Program-made: the position numbers and the translations under genes | Part shown: in pieces, positions 1 through 8,063 of the stretch | How the letters are laid out: each line of letters starts with the position of its first letter | How positions within the stretch are numbered: the first letter of the stretch is position 1 | NCBI RefSeq assembly: GCF_031082405.1 | Contig: NZ_JAVHJU010000001.1 | Span: 1-64,000 of the forward strand | Source of the DNA: Amycolatopsis sp. A133 | Lineage (GTDB): Bacteria > Actinomycetota > Actinomycetes > Mycobacteriales > Pseudonocardiaceae | Length of the DNA stretch: 64,000 nt | Reading direction: 5' to 3' | Notes under the pieces: model-generated | What the model was told of the DNA's origin: nothing | What the model saw: only the letters and a program-made list of their open reading frames with translations | The model's database searches: none

Positions 1-40
1 GTGGTAACGCGGGTTAGAACCCGCGTTACCACTCACGACG
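1..40. repeat. Palindromic intergenic element, copy 1 (cut by window edge)
   Basis: Bases 1-15 (gtggtaacgcgggtt) and 18-32 are perfect reverse complements around a 2-base loop. The flank at 33-39 (tcacgac) matches the outer arm of a second copy at 21272-21317, so the left outer arm probably lies outside the window. It sits just downstream of glmM and may act as its terminator. Confidence 0.8.
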
Positions 41-53
41 GGCTGCGGGAGGA

Positions 54-1388
54 TCAGGAAGCCGCGGAAACGACTCCGGCCAGCCGGTCGGCCGCGGCCT
101 GGGCCGTCGACTGGGCCGGCGCCTCGACCATCACCCGGACCAGCTGCTCGGTGCCGGACGGGCGCAGCAGCACCCGGCCCTCTTCACCCAGCTCGGCCTC
201 GACCTGGCCGACGGCGTCGCGGACCTCGGCGGAGCCGGCGACCGCCGCCTTGTCCGCGACCGGGACGTTGACCAGCACCTGCGGCAGCCGGTTCATCACG
301 GCGGCCAGGTCGGCCAGGGACTTGCCCGTCTCGGCCATGCGGCTCATCAGGCGCAGCGCGGTCAGCAGGCCGTCGCCGGTGGTGGCGTGGGCCGGCAGCA
401 CGACGTGGCCGGACTGCTCGCCGCCCAGCGCGAACCCGCCGGCGCGCAGCTCCTCCAGGACGTACCGGTCGCCCACCGCGGTCGTGACGACGGTGATGCC
501 GTGCGCCTTCATCGCCAGGTGCAGGCCGAGGTTGCTCATCACGGTCGCGACCAGCGTGTCCTTGGCCAGCTCGCCGGACTCGGCCAGCGCGAGCGCCAGC
601 ACCGCCATGATCTGGTCGCCGTCCACCAGCTCGCCGGCGGAGTCGACGGCCACGCAGCGGTCGGCGTCGCCGTCGTGCGCGATGCCGAGGTCGGCGCCGT
701 GGGCGACGACCGCCTCGCGCAGCTTCGCCGGGTGGTTGGAGCCGCAGTGGTCGTTGATGTTGATGCCGTCCGGGTCGGCGTGCAGCGCCACGACCTCGGC
801 GCCGGCCCGGCGGTAGACCTCGGGCGCGGCGGCCGCCGAGGCGCCGTTCGCGCAGTCGACGACCACCTTGAGCCCGGCGAGCGGGTGCGGCGTGGCGTCG
901 AGCAGGTGGGCGGCGTAGCGGTCGAGGGCGTCTTCGACGTCCGTGACGCGGCCCACACCGGCGCCCGTCGGGCGGACGGCGTCGGCGGACAGGCCGGCTT
1001 CGATCTCGTCCTCGATGCCGTCGGGGAGCTTGTGCCCGCCCGCGGCGAAGAGCTTGATGCCGTTGTCGGGCATCGGGTTGTGCGACGCGGAGATCATCAC
1101 GCCGAGGTCGGCCTCGAGCGCACCGACCAGGTAGGCGACGGCCGGCGTGGGCAGGACCCCGACGCGGCGCACGTCGGCCCCGGCGGACGTGAGGCCCGCC
1201 ACGACCGCGGCTTCCAGCATCTCGCCGCTGGCGCGCGGGTCACGGCCGACGACCGCGACCGGCCGGTGCGAGCGGTCGTGCGCGGCGAGCACCCGGGCGG
1301 CGCTGGCCGCCAGCGCCATCGCCAGCTCCGGCGTCAGCTCGGCGTTGGCCAGGCCACGAACCCCGTCGGTCCCGAACAGGCGTGCCAT
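54..1388 (-). CDS. glmM: Phosphoglucosamine mutase
   Basis: Converts glucosamine-6-phosphate to glucosamine-1-phosphate in the cytosol, a step towards UDP-GlcNAc for peptidoglycan. The 444-residue protein has the whole family pattern: the phosphoserine loop ISASHNP with the catalytic serine at residue 102, the Mg-binding DGDADR at 239-244, the sugar-binding GGEQSGH at 322-328 and the phosphate-binding RPSGTE at 409-414. An ATG preceded by AGAGGAGGT supports the start. It lies downstream of rplM-rpsI, as in Mycobacterium, but a strong terminator separates it from rpsI, so it probably has its own promoter in 1389-1518; I saw no convincing -35/-10 pair there. Confidence 0.97.
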   Translation of the reverse strand: MARLFGTDGVRGLANAELTPELAMALAASAARVLAAHDRSHRPVAVVGRDPRASGEMLEAAVVAGLTSAGADVRRVGVLPTPAVAYLVGALEADLGVMISASHNPMPDNGIKLFAAGGHKLPDGIEDEIEAGLSADAVRPTGAGVGRVTDVEDALDRYAAHLLDATPHPLAGLKVVVDCANGASAAAAPEVYRRAGAEVVALHADPDGININDHCGSNHPAKLREAVVAHGADLGIAHDGDADRCVAVDSAGELVDGDQIMAVLALALAESGELAKDTLVATVMSNLGLHLAMKAHGITVVTTAVGDRYVLEELRAGGFALGGEQSGHVVLPAHATTGDGLLTALRLMSRMAETGKSLADLAAVMNRLPQVLVNVPVADKAAVAGSAEVRDAVGQVEAELGEEGRVLLRPSGTEQLVRVMVEAPAQSTAQAAADRLAGVVSAAS

Positions 1389-1518
1389 CGATCGACCTCC
1401 TCTGCGCGGTCACACCGGTGCGACCACCACGACAACCTAGCGACCCTGACGGACCGCATTCCCCCACCCCGGTGAAGTCGCTCCACACTTTGGAGACAAC
1501 ACAAGTCCCGGGAAAACG

Positions 1519-1555
1519 CCGGAGCGCCCATCCGATGGACGGATGGGCGCTCCGG
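1519..1555 (-). terminator. Rho-independent terminator after rpsI
   Basis: A perfect 16-bp inverted repeat (1519-1534 with 1540-1555) has a 5-base loop. On the minus strand it is followed by a short T run (cgttttcc), the usual intrinsic terminator layout. It ends the rplM-rpsI transcript before glmM. Confidence 0.85.
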
Positions 1556-1577
1556 TGGTTCGCGCCTCGGGGCGCGA

Positions 1578-2201
1578 TCAGCGCTTGCTGTACTGCGGGG
1601 CCTTGCGGGCCTTCTTGAGGCCGTACTTCTTCCGCTCCGTGGCGCGCGCGTCACGGGTCAGGAAGCCGGCCTTCTTGAGGGCCGGGCGGTCGTCGGCGTC
1701 GACCTCGATGAGCGCACGGGCGATCGCCAGGCGCAGCGCGCCCGCCTGACCCGAGACGCCGCCACCGTGGAGGTTGGCGAAGATGTCGAACGAGTCCGGC
1801 TTCTCGACCAGGACCAGCGGGTCCTTGATGAGCTGCTGGTGCACCTTGTTCGGGAAGTACTCCTCGAGGGTGCGGCCGTTGAGCTTGAACTCACCGGTGC
1901 CCGGCACGACTCGCACGCGGACGACGGCTTCCTTGCGGCGGCCGACGGTCTGCGCGTTGCCACCGGCGGCCCGCGACGGGCGCGGCGCGGCGGCGGTCTC
2001 GCTGGTCGCAACCGGCGTCTCGCTGGTCGCAGCAGGCGTCTCGCTGGTCGCAGCGGGGGTTTCGCTGGTCGCAGCCGGGGTTTCGCTGGTCTCAGCCGGA
2101 GTCTCGCTGGTCGCGACGGCGCCGGTCTCGGTCGCCTCGGGGGCCTCGACGACCTCGGGGGTCTCGTTCTCGGTGCTGGTCACAGACTGTTCCTCACTCA
2201 C
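1578..2201 (-). CDS. rpsI: 30S ribosomal protein S9 with repetitive N-terminal extension
   Basis: Small-subunit protein whose C-terminal tail ([12 protein letters not shown]) reaches the decoding region. The canonical S9 domain covers about residues 80-207. The first 75 or so residues are an acidic, low-complexity extension with six TSET-type units in a 7-residue period (consensus ATSETPA), coded by a 21-bp tandem repeat at about 2000-2130. Typical bacterial S9 is about 130 residues, so this one is much longer. The GTG start overlaps the rplM stop as GTGA, which indicates translational coupling. A GC-rich terminator follows. Confidence 0.96.
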   Translation of the reverse strand: MSEEQSVTSTENETPEVVEAPEATETGAVATSETPAETSETPAATSETPAATSETPAATSETPVATSETAAAPRPSRAAGGNAQTVGRRKEAVVRVRVVPGTGEFKLNGRTLEEYFPNKVHQQLIKDPLVLVEKPDSFDIFANLHGGGVSGQAGALRLAIARALIEVDADDRPALKKAGFLTRDARATERKKYGLKKARKAPQYSKR

Positions 2202-2650
2202 TGCGCGACCTGCGCGATCTTGGTGATCTCGCGCGCCTGCGGCTGCTGCGCGGCGTGCGGGTGCTGCGGGCCGGCGTACACCTTCAGCTTCTTCGCCTGG
2301 GCGCGGCCGAGCTTGTTCTTCGGCAGCATGCCCTTGACGACCTTCTCGAGCAGGTGCTCGGGCTTGGTGTCCAGCAGCTCGCCGAACGAGCGCTTCCGCA
2401 GACCGCCCGGGTAACCGCTGTGCCGGTACGCGAACTTCTGCTCGCGCTTGTTACCGGTGAGCGCGACCTTCTCGGCGTTGACGATGATGACGAAGTCACC
2501 GGTGTCCACGTGCGGGGCGTAGGTCGGCTTGTGCTTGCCGCGCAGCAGCGTGGCGACCTCGGTCGCCAGCCGTCCGAGCACGACATCCTCGGCGTCGATC
2601 ACGTGCCAGGCACGAGTGACGTCGCCGGGCTTGGGGCTGTACGTGGGCAA
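2198..2650 (-). CDS. rplM: 50S ribosomal protein L13
   Basis: Early-assembly large-subunit protein of 150 residues, near the usual length, with the family signature [16 protein letters not shown] near the N-terminus and [10 protein letters not shown] near residue 110. The start is TTG (MPTYSPKPG), chosen because GAGGT lies 7 bases upstream and the N-terminus matches the family. It is the first gene of rplM-rpsI and overlaps rpsI by 4 bases. The 262-bp region upstream separates it from a divergent lipoprotein gene and should hold promoters for both; I could not pick a convincing -35/-10 pair. Confidence 0.96.
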   Translation of the reverse strand: MPTYSPKPGDVTRAWHVIDAEDVVLGRLATEVATLLRGKHKPTYAPHVDTGDFVIIVNAEKVALTGNKREQKFAYRHSGYPGGLRKRSFGELLDTKPEHLLEKVVKGMLPKNKLGRAQAKKLKVYAGPQHPHAAQQPQAREITKIAQVAQ

Positions 2651-2912
2651 GGGTCTACCTCGTCGTCAACATTGCGTGTGGGTTCTGTGCGGGCCTAGCG
2701 CTTACGCGCCGCAGCGCACAACGACATATGAAGATACCCCCACGGTCACCGCACCCGCGCATGGGGGGTGGTGGAAGCGCCCATACTAGGCTCCGGGCGG
2801 CCCGGGCGCAGCCGGGACCCTACCGGAGTTTTCCCGCCGAAGCGCCTACGCGCGCCGCCGCGACACGCGAGGATGGGGCCATCCGGAGGGCAGCAGGCGA
2901 GCAGGGGACGGC

Positions 2913-3806
2913 ATGAGGAAACGACCGACGGCGATCTTCGTCCTGGGCGCCCTGCTGGCCCTGGTCAGCGCCTGCGGCCAGGCGAAGGCGGGCACCGCGC
3001 TGCCGAAGGGCGACGACGCGGCGGACTACGTCGGGGCCAAGTTCGAACAGGTGATCGGCAAGCTCGGCGACGCCATCACCGACACGCGCGACGTCACCAA
3101 CTCGCTGGACGCCTACTTCAAGTTCGACGACAAGTGGATCCACAGCACGGTGACGTCGGCGCGCACCGGCAGCCCGGAGAGCCGCGCGGTGCGGCACCGC
3201 TCGCAGAAGAACCCGGACGAGATCATCGACACGTACACGCCGGCGGACGGCGCGGTCGAGTACACCTACCTCGGGCCGGTCTACGTGCAGAAGGGCGTCT
3301 CGCCGACGGCGTGGGTGTCGATGCCGAAGCCGGAGGGCGGCCTGGTCCTGCCGTGCGCCTGGGGCGGGGTGCTGACCCCGTGCCGGATGGCGGACTCGGC
3401 CGTGCAGGCGTACGAGGCCGACAAGCGCGCGGTCCGCGGCGCGAAGAGCCTCGGCGACGGCAAGACCGCGCTGACCGTGAACGTGCCGTTCGAGATCTTC
3501 GTCAAGAACAAGGTCGAGATCCTGCCGCCGAGCATCACCGGCCAGGTCGGGCCGGAGCTGAAGAAGGCCGCGGTCCCGGCCACGATCACGCTGAACCCGG
3601 ACGGCAGCCTCGTCTCCTTCGCGATGGAGGCCAAGTTCGCCGGCGACGGCCACCAGGTCGAGCTCAAGTACGAATTCCGGTTCACCGGCAAGGCGAGCCT
3701 GCAGGACATGCCCAAGCTGCCGGACGCGGGCCAGATCACGGTCCTGCCGGACCGGGCGGCGATGGACGAGTTCTACCGGCGGCTCGGCGAAGCGCAGGGC
3801 AGCTGA
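2913..3806 (+). CDS. Putative lipoprotein of unknown function
   Basis: The 297-residue product has a short basic N-terminus, a hydrophobic stretch and the lipobox LVSAC with the lipidated Cys at residue 21, so it is expected to be anchored on the outer face of the membrane. Two further Cys near residues 149 and 157 could form a disulfide. I recognise no catalytic motif or named domain. It is followed 29 bases later by a membrane protein on the same strand, and the two may be co-transcribed. The pair sits between rplM and the ESX genes, which only weakly suggests a cell-envelope link. Confidence 0.75.
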   Translation: MRKRPTAIFVLGALLALVSACGQAKAGTALPKGDDAADYVGAKFEQVIGKLGDAITDTRDVTNSLDAYFKFDDKWIHSTVTSARTGSPESRAVRHRSQKNPDEIIDTYTPADGAVEYTYLGPVYVQKGVSPTAWVSMPKPEGGLVLPCAWGGVLTPCRMADSAVQAYEADKRAVRGAKSLGDGKTALTVNVPFEIFVKNKVEILPPSITGQVGPELKKAAVPATITLNPDGSLVSFAMEAKFAGDGHQVELKYEFRFTGKASLQDMPKLPDAGQITVLPDRAAMDEFYRRLGEAQGS

Positions 3807-3835
3807 GACGTGACCATGACCCGAGGTGATCTCCG

Positions 3836-4543
3836 ATGAAGCCACCGTCACCACCGTCCCAGCCACCCGACCCGCAGCAGCCGCAGCAGTGGTGGCAGCC
3901 GCCGTCGAACCCGCCCGGCGCCCCGGCGGGGTGGCAGCCCGAGCAGCAGGCGACCGGCCCGCACGCCGGGCAGTGGCAGCAGCACGCGGACCCGGCCACC
4001 GGGTCCTACACCGGCCCGTGGAACCCGGGGCAGCCGTCGGGCTCGTTCTCCGGGCCGTGGCAGCCGGGACAGCCGGGCAGCGGGCCCTGGCAGCCGCCGT
4101 CCGGGCCGGCACCGCAGCAGCAGCCGCCGGTGACGCCCGGCCACGGGCAGCAGCAACCGCAGCAGTACGGCGGCGGGTTCCAGCCGGCGCAGTACGGGGG
4201 TCTCGGTGCGTTCGCCGCGGAGCCGGGGAAGAAGCCGAAGAAGCCGTTGCTGATCGCCGTCGCCGCGGTCCTGGTGCTCGCCGTCGGCGGCGGGGCCGCG
4301 TGGCTGCTGGGCGCGTTCCGCGGGGACGTCCTGGAGCGACAGTCCCTTCAGGACGGTGTGGTGAAGGTCCTGAACGAGCACTACGGCGAGCCCGACGTGA
4401 AGAACGCGCAGTGCCCGGCGAACGAAGCCGCGCAGAACGGGACGACGTTCGACTGCACGGTGACCATCGGCGGGCAGCCGAAGAAGGTGACGGTGCGGGT
4501 GCTCAACGACCGGCCCGAGTACGAGGTCGGCGCCCCGCACTGA
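3836..4543 (+). CDS. Pro/Gln-rich membrane protein with DUF4333-like C-terminus
   Basis: Residues 1-130 are a disordered cytoplasmic region rich in Pro, Gln, Gly and Trp (repeats such as GPWQPGQP). A single membrane segment follows at about 137-159. The extracytoplasmic C-terminal domain of about 75 residues has two cysteines (193 and 207) spaced as in DUF4333 proteins, common in actinobacterial envelopes and of unknown function. It follows the lipoprotein gene closely and ends at a bidirectional terminator. The DUF4333 assignment rests on the pattern Cys-x13-Cys followed by a GG-x-V-x-V strand pair; I have not tested it by profile search. Confidence 0.7.
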   Translation: MKPPSPPSQPPDPQQPQQWWQPPSNPPGAPAGWQPEQQATGPHAGQWQQHADPATGSYTGPWNPGQPSGSFSGPWQPGQPGSGPWQPPSGPAPQQQPPVTPGHGQQQPQQYGGGFQPAQYGGLGAFAAEPGKKPKKPLLIAVAAVLVLAVGGGAAWLLGAFRGDVLERQSLQDGVVKVLNEHYGEPDVKNAQCPANEAAQNGTTFDCTVTIGGQPKKVTVRVLNDRPEYEVGAPH

Positions 4544-4598
4544 GCTTTTCCTTGCCGGGTTTTTCCTTGCCGGGTAACAGCCGAGCCGTCAACAGAAA

Positions 4599-4633
4599 AC
4601 GGCGGGCCCCGCACCGGAGTGCGGGCCCGCCGT
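4599..4633. terminator. Bidirectional terminator between convergent genes
   Basis: Inverted repeat with a 15-bp stem broken by one bulged C, around the loop cgga. It lies between the convergent ends of the DUF4333-like gene (4543) and the Esx gene (4653). A run of A (cagaaaac) on its left gives a T-rich exit for minus-strand transcripts. Confidence 0.75.
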
Positions 4634-4652
4634 GGTTTCCGGGGCTACCGGC

Positions 4653-4946
4653 TCAGAACAGGCCTTCGACGGCGCTGTCGGTCTGCTGGTAACCGTCGGC
4701 GATCTGCGGCAGGGCGGCGGCGATCTGCGCCAGAACCTGCTTCAGGTCCTCGAACTTCTCGTTCCACTTCCGCTGGGCCTGGTCGTACTGCTCCTTCGCG
4801 GAACCGGTCCAGGTGGTGACCAGCGGACGGAGGTCGTCCTGCAGGCGGTCGAACGCCTGCTGCAGCTCGTTACCGGTCGACGTGCAGTCGTCCGCTGCCG
4901 CGCGGATGGTGGCGTAATTGACGACAATGCCGGCGCCATCAGGCAT
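4653..4946 (-). CDS. WXG100 family Esx protein (EsxT/EsxU-type)
   Basis: A 97-residue protein with the WXG100 hallmarks: no signal peptide, two predicted helices, the turn W46-T-G48, and the C-terminal secretion motif Y86-x-x-x-D90. It should form a four-helix dimer with the neighbouring Esx protein and leave through the adjacent ESX machine, EccC reading the C-terminal signal. It lies 60 bases after its partner and shares the same upstream region. By position beside rplM it corresponds to the ESX-4 substrates EsxT/EsxU of Mycobacterium; which is which cannot be told from this sequence alone. Confidence 0.9.
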   Translation of the reverse strand: MPDGAGIVVNYATIRAAADDCTSTGNELQQAFDRLQDDLRPLVTTWTGSAKEQYDQAQRKWNEKFEDLKQVLAQIAAALPQIADGYQQTDSAVEGLF

Positions 4947-5006
4947 GACGTGCTCCTTTTGTGCTGAGGAAGATTTGGTGGGTGAAGAGAAAGTTCAGGG
5001 TGGAGA

Positions 5007-5333
5007 TCAGCCGAGGGCGTCGAAGCCGCGGTTCACGGCCCCGAGGATCTCCTGCTGCTGCTGCTCGGAGCGCTCGTACTTGGAGCCGGCCTCGCGCAGC
5101 AGTTCACCGATGCGCTGAAGCGCCTGGTTCATACCACGGGCGTCTTCGTCGAAGCGCAGCATCACGTGGTCGAACGCCTTCTGCGCGTCACCCTGCCAGC
5201 CGGCACGGGTGGCCTCGATGCGGTCGCGCAGCGTCGAGAGGTTCTGGTCCATCTGCGCCCGAACCTCGGTCACCTTGCCTTCGGCATCGGTGAACTGGGC
5301 AACTGTCCCTTGAAAACCAGGCCCGCCGCTCAT
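5007..5333 (-). CDS. WXG100 family Esx protein, partner of the downstream Esx
   Basis: A 108-residue protein with W46-Q-G48 in the helix-turn-helix position and a long second helix. The start is the ATG at 5333 (MSGGPGFQG), because a GGGGGT ribosome site lies about 7 bases upstream; an in-frame start further up has none. It precedes the second Esx gene, and the two probably encode the secreted heterodimer of this ESX-4-type locus. A likely ECF sigma-factor promoter lies 65-93 bases upstream. No clear YxxxD/E motif is visible near its end, so the secretion signal is probably carried by the partner. Confidence 0.88.
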   Translation of the reverse strand: MSGGPGFQGTVAQFTDAEGKVTEVRAQMDQNLSTLRDRIEATRAGWQGDAQKAFDHVMLRFDEDARGMNQALQRIGELLREAGSKYERSEQQQQEILGAVNRGFDALG

Positions 5334-5397
5334 GCCGGGACCCCCTTCTGTGAAGTGATGATTGGCCGTAACCAAGCTCGTTCGTTCGTACGGCCCT

Positions 5398-5426
5398 ACG
5401 ACGCAGACATTGCCACGTCCGGTTCC
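5398..5426 (-). promoter_or_regulatory. Predicted ECF sigma promoter (SigM-like) for the esx pair
   Basis: On the minus strand GGAAC (5426-5422) is followed after 18 bases by CGTCG (5403-5399). This matches the pattern described for SigM-type ECF factors of mycobacteria (GGAAC, 16-18 bases, CGTCR), whose targets include ESX-4 genes. Transcription would start near 5390, giving a leader of about 57 bases. Confidence 0.55.
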
Positions 5427-5591
5427 CCCTTGTCGTGGTTTGCCCGGAAGTAGTTGCTTGCGTTAACGCCCGCACCGGGAACCGGTCGCCGCAGGTGTCC
5501 CGCGGCCGCACCGAACTGACGGCGCAGCACCCGGAAAAACGTTCTCCACCAGCAGGATTAGCACGCGCACACAGCCATCGGCCGCGCGAAC

Positions 5592-5939
5592 TCACCGATC
5601 GCGGTTCATGATTCGCATCTGGGAAAAGTCTTCGTCGTCGTCACCCGATCGAGGGGCCCGGGCCGGAGGTTGCGAACGCGAAGGAACCGGATCGTGAACA
5701 ACCGGAACCGAGAGCCCCCGAGCCCGGCGGAACCGTTCGGCGGCCGCGCGCAGGGTGCCCGGTGTCGGATCACCGGACTTCGCGCCGCGCCCGCTTCGCT
5801 TCAGGAGATCGGCGTTTTCGCTGTGGTGCCGCTGGTTGCGCGCCTTCGCGGTGCCGGCGACGCGACGCGCGTGCGTCACCGCGTCCTGCCCGATCCGCCT
5901 GAAGGACGCCGCGGCGCTTTCGAATTCTTCGGACGGCAC
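5592..5939 (-). CDS. Small hydrophilic protein of the ESX locus, unknown function
   Basis: A 115-residue, charged, probably cytosolic protein without cysteine, signal peptide or membrane segment. The N-terminal 70 residues look helical; the C-terminus is a proline-rich then acidic tail (GDDDEDFSQ). The GTG at 5939 is chosen because GAGGAGGG lies about 7 bases upstream and only 14 bases separate it from the stop of the Hsp70-like gene, so the two are one transcription unit. I recognise no family. Its place in the ESX locus suggests an accessory or substrate role (inference). Confidence 0.65.
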   Translation of the reverse strand: MPSEEFESAAASFRRIGQDAVTHARRVAGTAKARNQRHHSENADLLKRSGRGAKSGDPTPGTLRAAAERFRRARGLSVPVVHDPVPSRSQPPARAPRSGDDDEDFSQMRIMNRDR

Positions 5940-5953
5940 CGCGTGCCCTCCTC

Positions 5954-7954
5954 TCAGTTGAGGATTTCGACCGTGCGCACGGCCTGCACGCAGGCGGCAC
6001 CGACCCGGTCGCGCAGCGGGGCCGTGGCGTACTGGCAGCCGATGTGGACGCGGACCCGGCCCTTCGCCACGACGTACCAGTCGACCTGGAGATCGGCCCG
6101 GCCCGGCTTGACTTCGTGGTACCCGATCACGGTCTTGCCGGCGTAGGACAGGTTCGGGGTGAACGCGCTCCAGCGGTCCGGCTTCTCTTCCGCGATGCGC
6201 TTGAGCTCGTCGACCAGCTTCTGCGGCTCCGCGGTCGCGTCGTAGTCCATCACGATCTCCTGCGCGACCAGGAGGTCGTTGCCGTCGCGGGATTCCTGCG
6301 GGTGGATGACGACCTGCCGGTCGGCCACCCGGTCGTCGGTCTGGACCCAGTCCTCCGGCGCGATGAACTTGAAGTCGTACTGCGAAAGTGTCCGGCCGGT
6401 CTCCCCCGACTGGAACACGAAGATCCCGGTGACGACGAGCGCGGCCACCAGGGCCACCCCCCCGCCGGCGATCCACCAGCGCTTTCCGCGGCTCTTCCGT
6501 TCCGGCTGCGCGGCGGGGCGGTTGCCGGCCGGGCCGCCCTGCGCCGGACGGCCGGCGGGCGGGGTCCACGGCCGGGCCGCCGGCTGCCCGTGGGGCGGCG
6601 ACGGCGGCGGGGCCGCGCGGTTCGGGAACCCGGCAGGACCGGACGGGGCCGGCGTCCGCGGCGGTGCCGGGCGACGGCCCGCGTCACCGGGACGCGGGGC
6701 GATGTCGCCGGGCCGGACGACCTCGGTGCGCTGCGCCGCCGGACCGACGGCACCGCCCGGTGACGCCCCCAGCCGCGCCATCGCTTCGCCGGGCAGCGCG
6801 CCGGTGCGGTCCGGGTCCACCAGCACCGCCCGCAGCGCCCCGCGCGCGACGACCGTCTCGGGCTGGTCGAGGCTCGTCGGCACCACACCGGTGCGTTCGT
6901 GCACCAGCCGCGAAATCATCGGGATCCGGCTCGACCCGCCGACCAGGAAGATGGCCGTGAGCTGCTTCGGCCGCAGACCGGCGTCGCCGATCGCCGCGAC
7001 CGTCAGCTCGACGGCGCGGCCCAGCGGGGCCGCGATCAGCCGCTCGAGGTCCTCGCGCGTGACGTGCGCGTCGGCGAACGGCGGCGGCATCGGCACATCG
7101 GTGTAGGCGTGCCGCGACAACGTTTCCTTCGCGCCCCGCACGTCCTGGCGCAGCACGCGGCGGCGGCGGCGGTCGGCCAGCTCGCGGCCTTCGACGAGCT
7201 CGCGCCAGGCGTCCGGATCGGCCGCGGACACCAGGGAACCGACGTGCTCCAGCAGCGCCTGGTCGATGTCCGCGCCGCCGAAGCCCGGATCGCCCCGGGC
7301 GGCGAGCACCTGGAAACCACCGCGCTGCGGACGGCCGGCCCGGTCCCGCGCGGTGTCCGGCGGCAGCCGCCGGACCACGCTGACGTCGACCGTGCCGCCG
7401 CCGAGGTCCAGCACCGCGAGCGCGTCGCCGGGGCGGCCGCTGAACTCGACGGTGCGGTCGTTCGTCACGTCCTGCGGCGCGAACGTCGCCGCGTGGTACA
7501 CCGCCGCCGCAACCGGCTCGGGCACCAGCGCAACCTCGCGCGCCAGCCCGCCGGCGGCCTGCCGCAGCAGCCGGGTGCGGATCGCGCCCCAGTCCGCCGG
7601 GTGGGTCAGGACCAGCAGGTCGACCTCGGCGTCACCGGCCAGGCGGCGCGCCTCGGACACCGCGCGGTCCAGCACGGCGTGCACGACGTCGGTCACCCGC
7701 AGGACGTTCTCGCCGAGCAGCAGTTCGCCCTCGTCGATCCGCCGCTTCGGGTGCGGCTCGTACCGCGACGGGTCGACCGCCGCCTGCCGCTCGGCCTCCT
7801 GGCCGACGAACAGCGTGCCGTCCGCCGCCGCGTACACCGCCGAGGACATCAGCGGCTGGCCGTCGATCACCACGACCTGCGGTTCGCGCCCGTTCACCGA
7901 GGCGACGACACAGGTGCTCGATGTCCCGAAGTCCACCGCAACCCGGACCGTCAC
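5954..7954 (-). CDS. Hsp70/actin-like ATPase fused to a T7SS-associated membrane domain (Rv3446c-like)
   Basis: A 666-residue, two-part protein. Residues 1-380 form an Hsp70-type ATPase domain: phosphate-1 loop DFGTSSTCV (8-16), phosphate-2 loop LDLGGGTVDVSVV (182-194) and adenosine loop FLVGGSSRIP (336-345). There is no Hsp70 substrate-binding domain. Residues 385-490 are a Pro-rich linker, 494-514 a membrane helix, and the last 150 residues an extracytoplasmic domain. Position directly after eccC, as Rv3446c in the M. tuberculosis ESX-4 locus, suggests the same type VII secretion-associated family. It probably couples ATP-dependent remodelling to the secretion complex (inference). Confidence 0.8.
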   Translation of the reverse strand: MTVRVAVDFGTSSTCVVASVNGREPQVVVIDGQPLMSSAVYAAADGTLFVGQEAERQAAVDPSRYEPHPKRRIDEGELLLGENVLRVTDVVHAVLDRAVSEARRLAGDAEVDLLVLTHPADWGAIRTRLLRQAAGGLAREVALVPEPVAAAVYHAATFAPQDVTNDRTVEFSGRPGDALAVLDLGGGTVDVSVVRRLPPDTARDRAGRPQRGGFQVLAARGDPGFGGADIDQALLEHVGSLVSAADPDAWRELVEGRELADRRRRRVLRQDVRGAKETLSRHAYTDVPMPPPFADAHVTREDLERLIAAPLGRAVELTVAAIGDAGLRPKQLTAIFLVGGSSRIPMISRLVHERTGVVPTSLDQPETVVARGALRAVLVDPDRTGALPGEAMARLGASPGGAVGPAAQRTEVVRPGDIAPRPGDAGRRPAPPRTPAPSGPAGFPNRAAPPPSPPHGQPAARPWTPPAGRPAQGGPAGNRPAAQPERKSRGKRWWIAGGGVALVAALVVTGIFVFQSGETGRTLSQYDFKFIAPEDWVQTDDRVADRQVVIHPQESRDGNDLLVAQEIVMDYDATAEPQKLVDELKRIAEEKPDRWSAFTPNLSYAGKTVIGYHEVKPGRADLQVDWYVVAKGRVRVHIGCQYATAPLRDRVGAACVQAVRTVEILN

Positions 7955-8063
7955 CAGCAGCTCCCAAGAACGACGCAGTGTGCGTTTCCCGCGCCCGGCC
8001 GACGGGACGCGCCCTCGGGGAGGAACCTACCCACCCCGCCGGGAGCACGCCCCGCCGCCGTCG

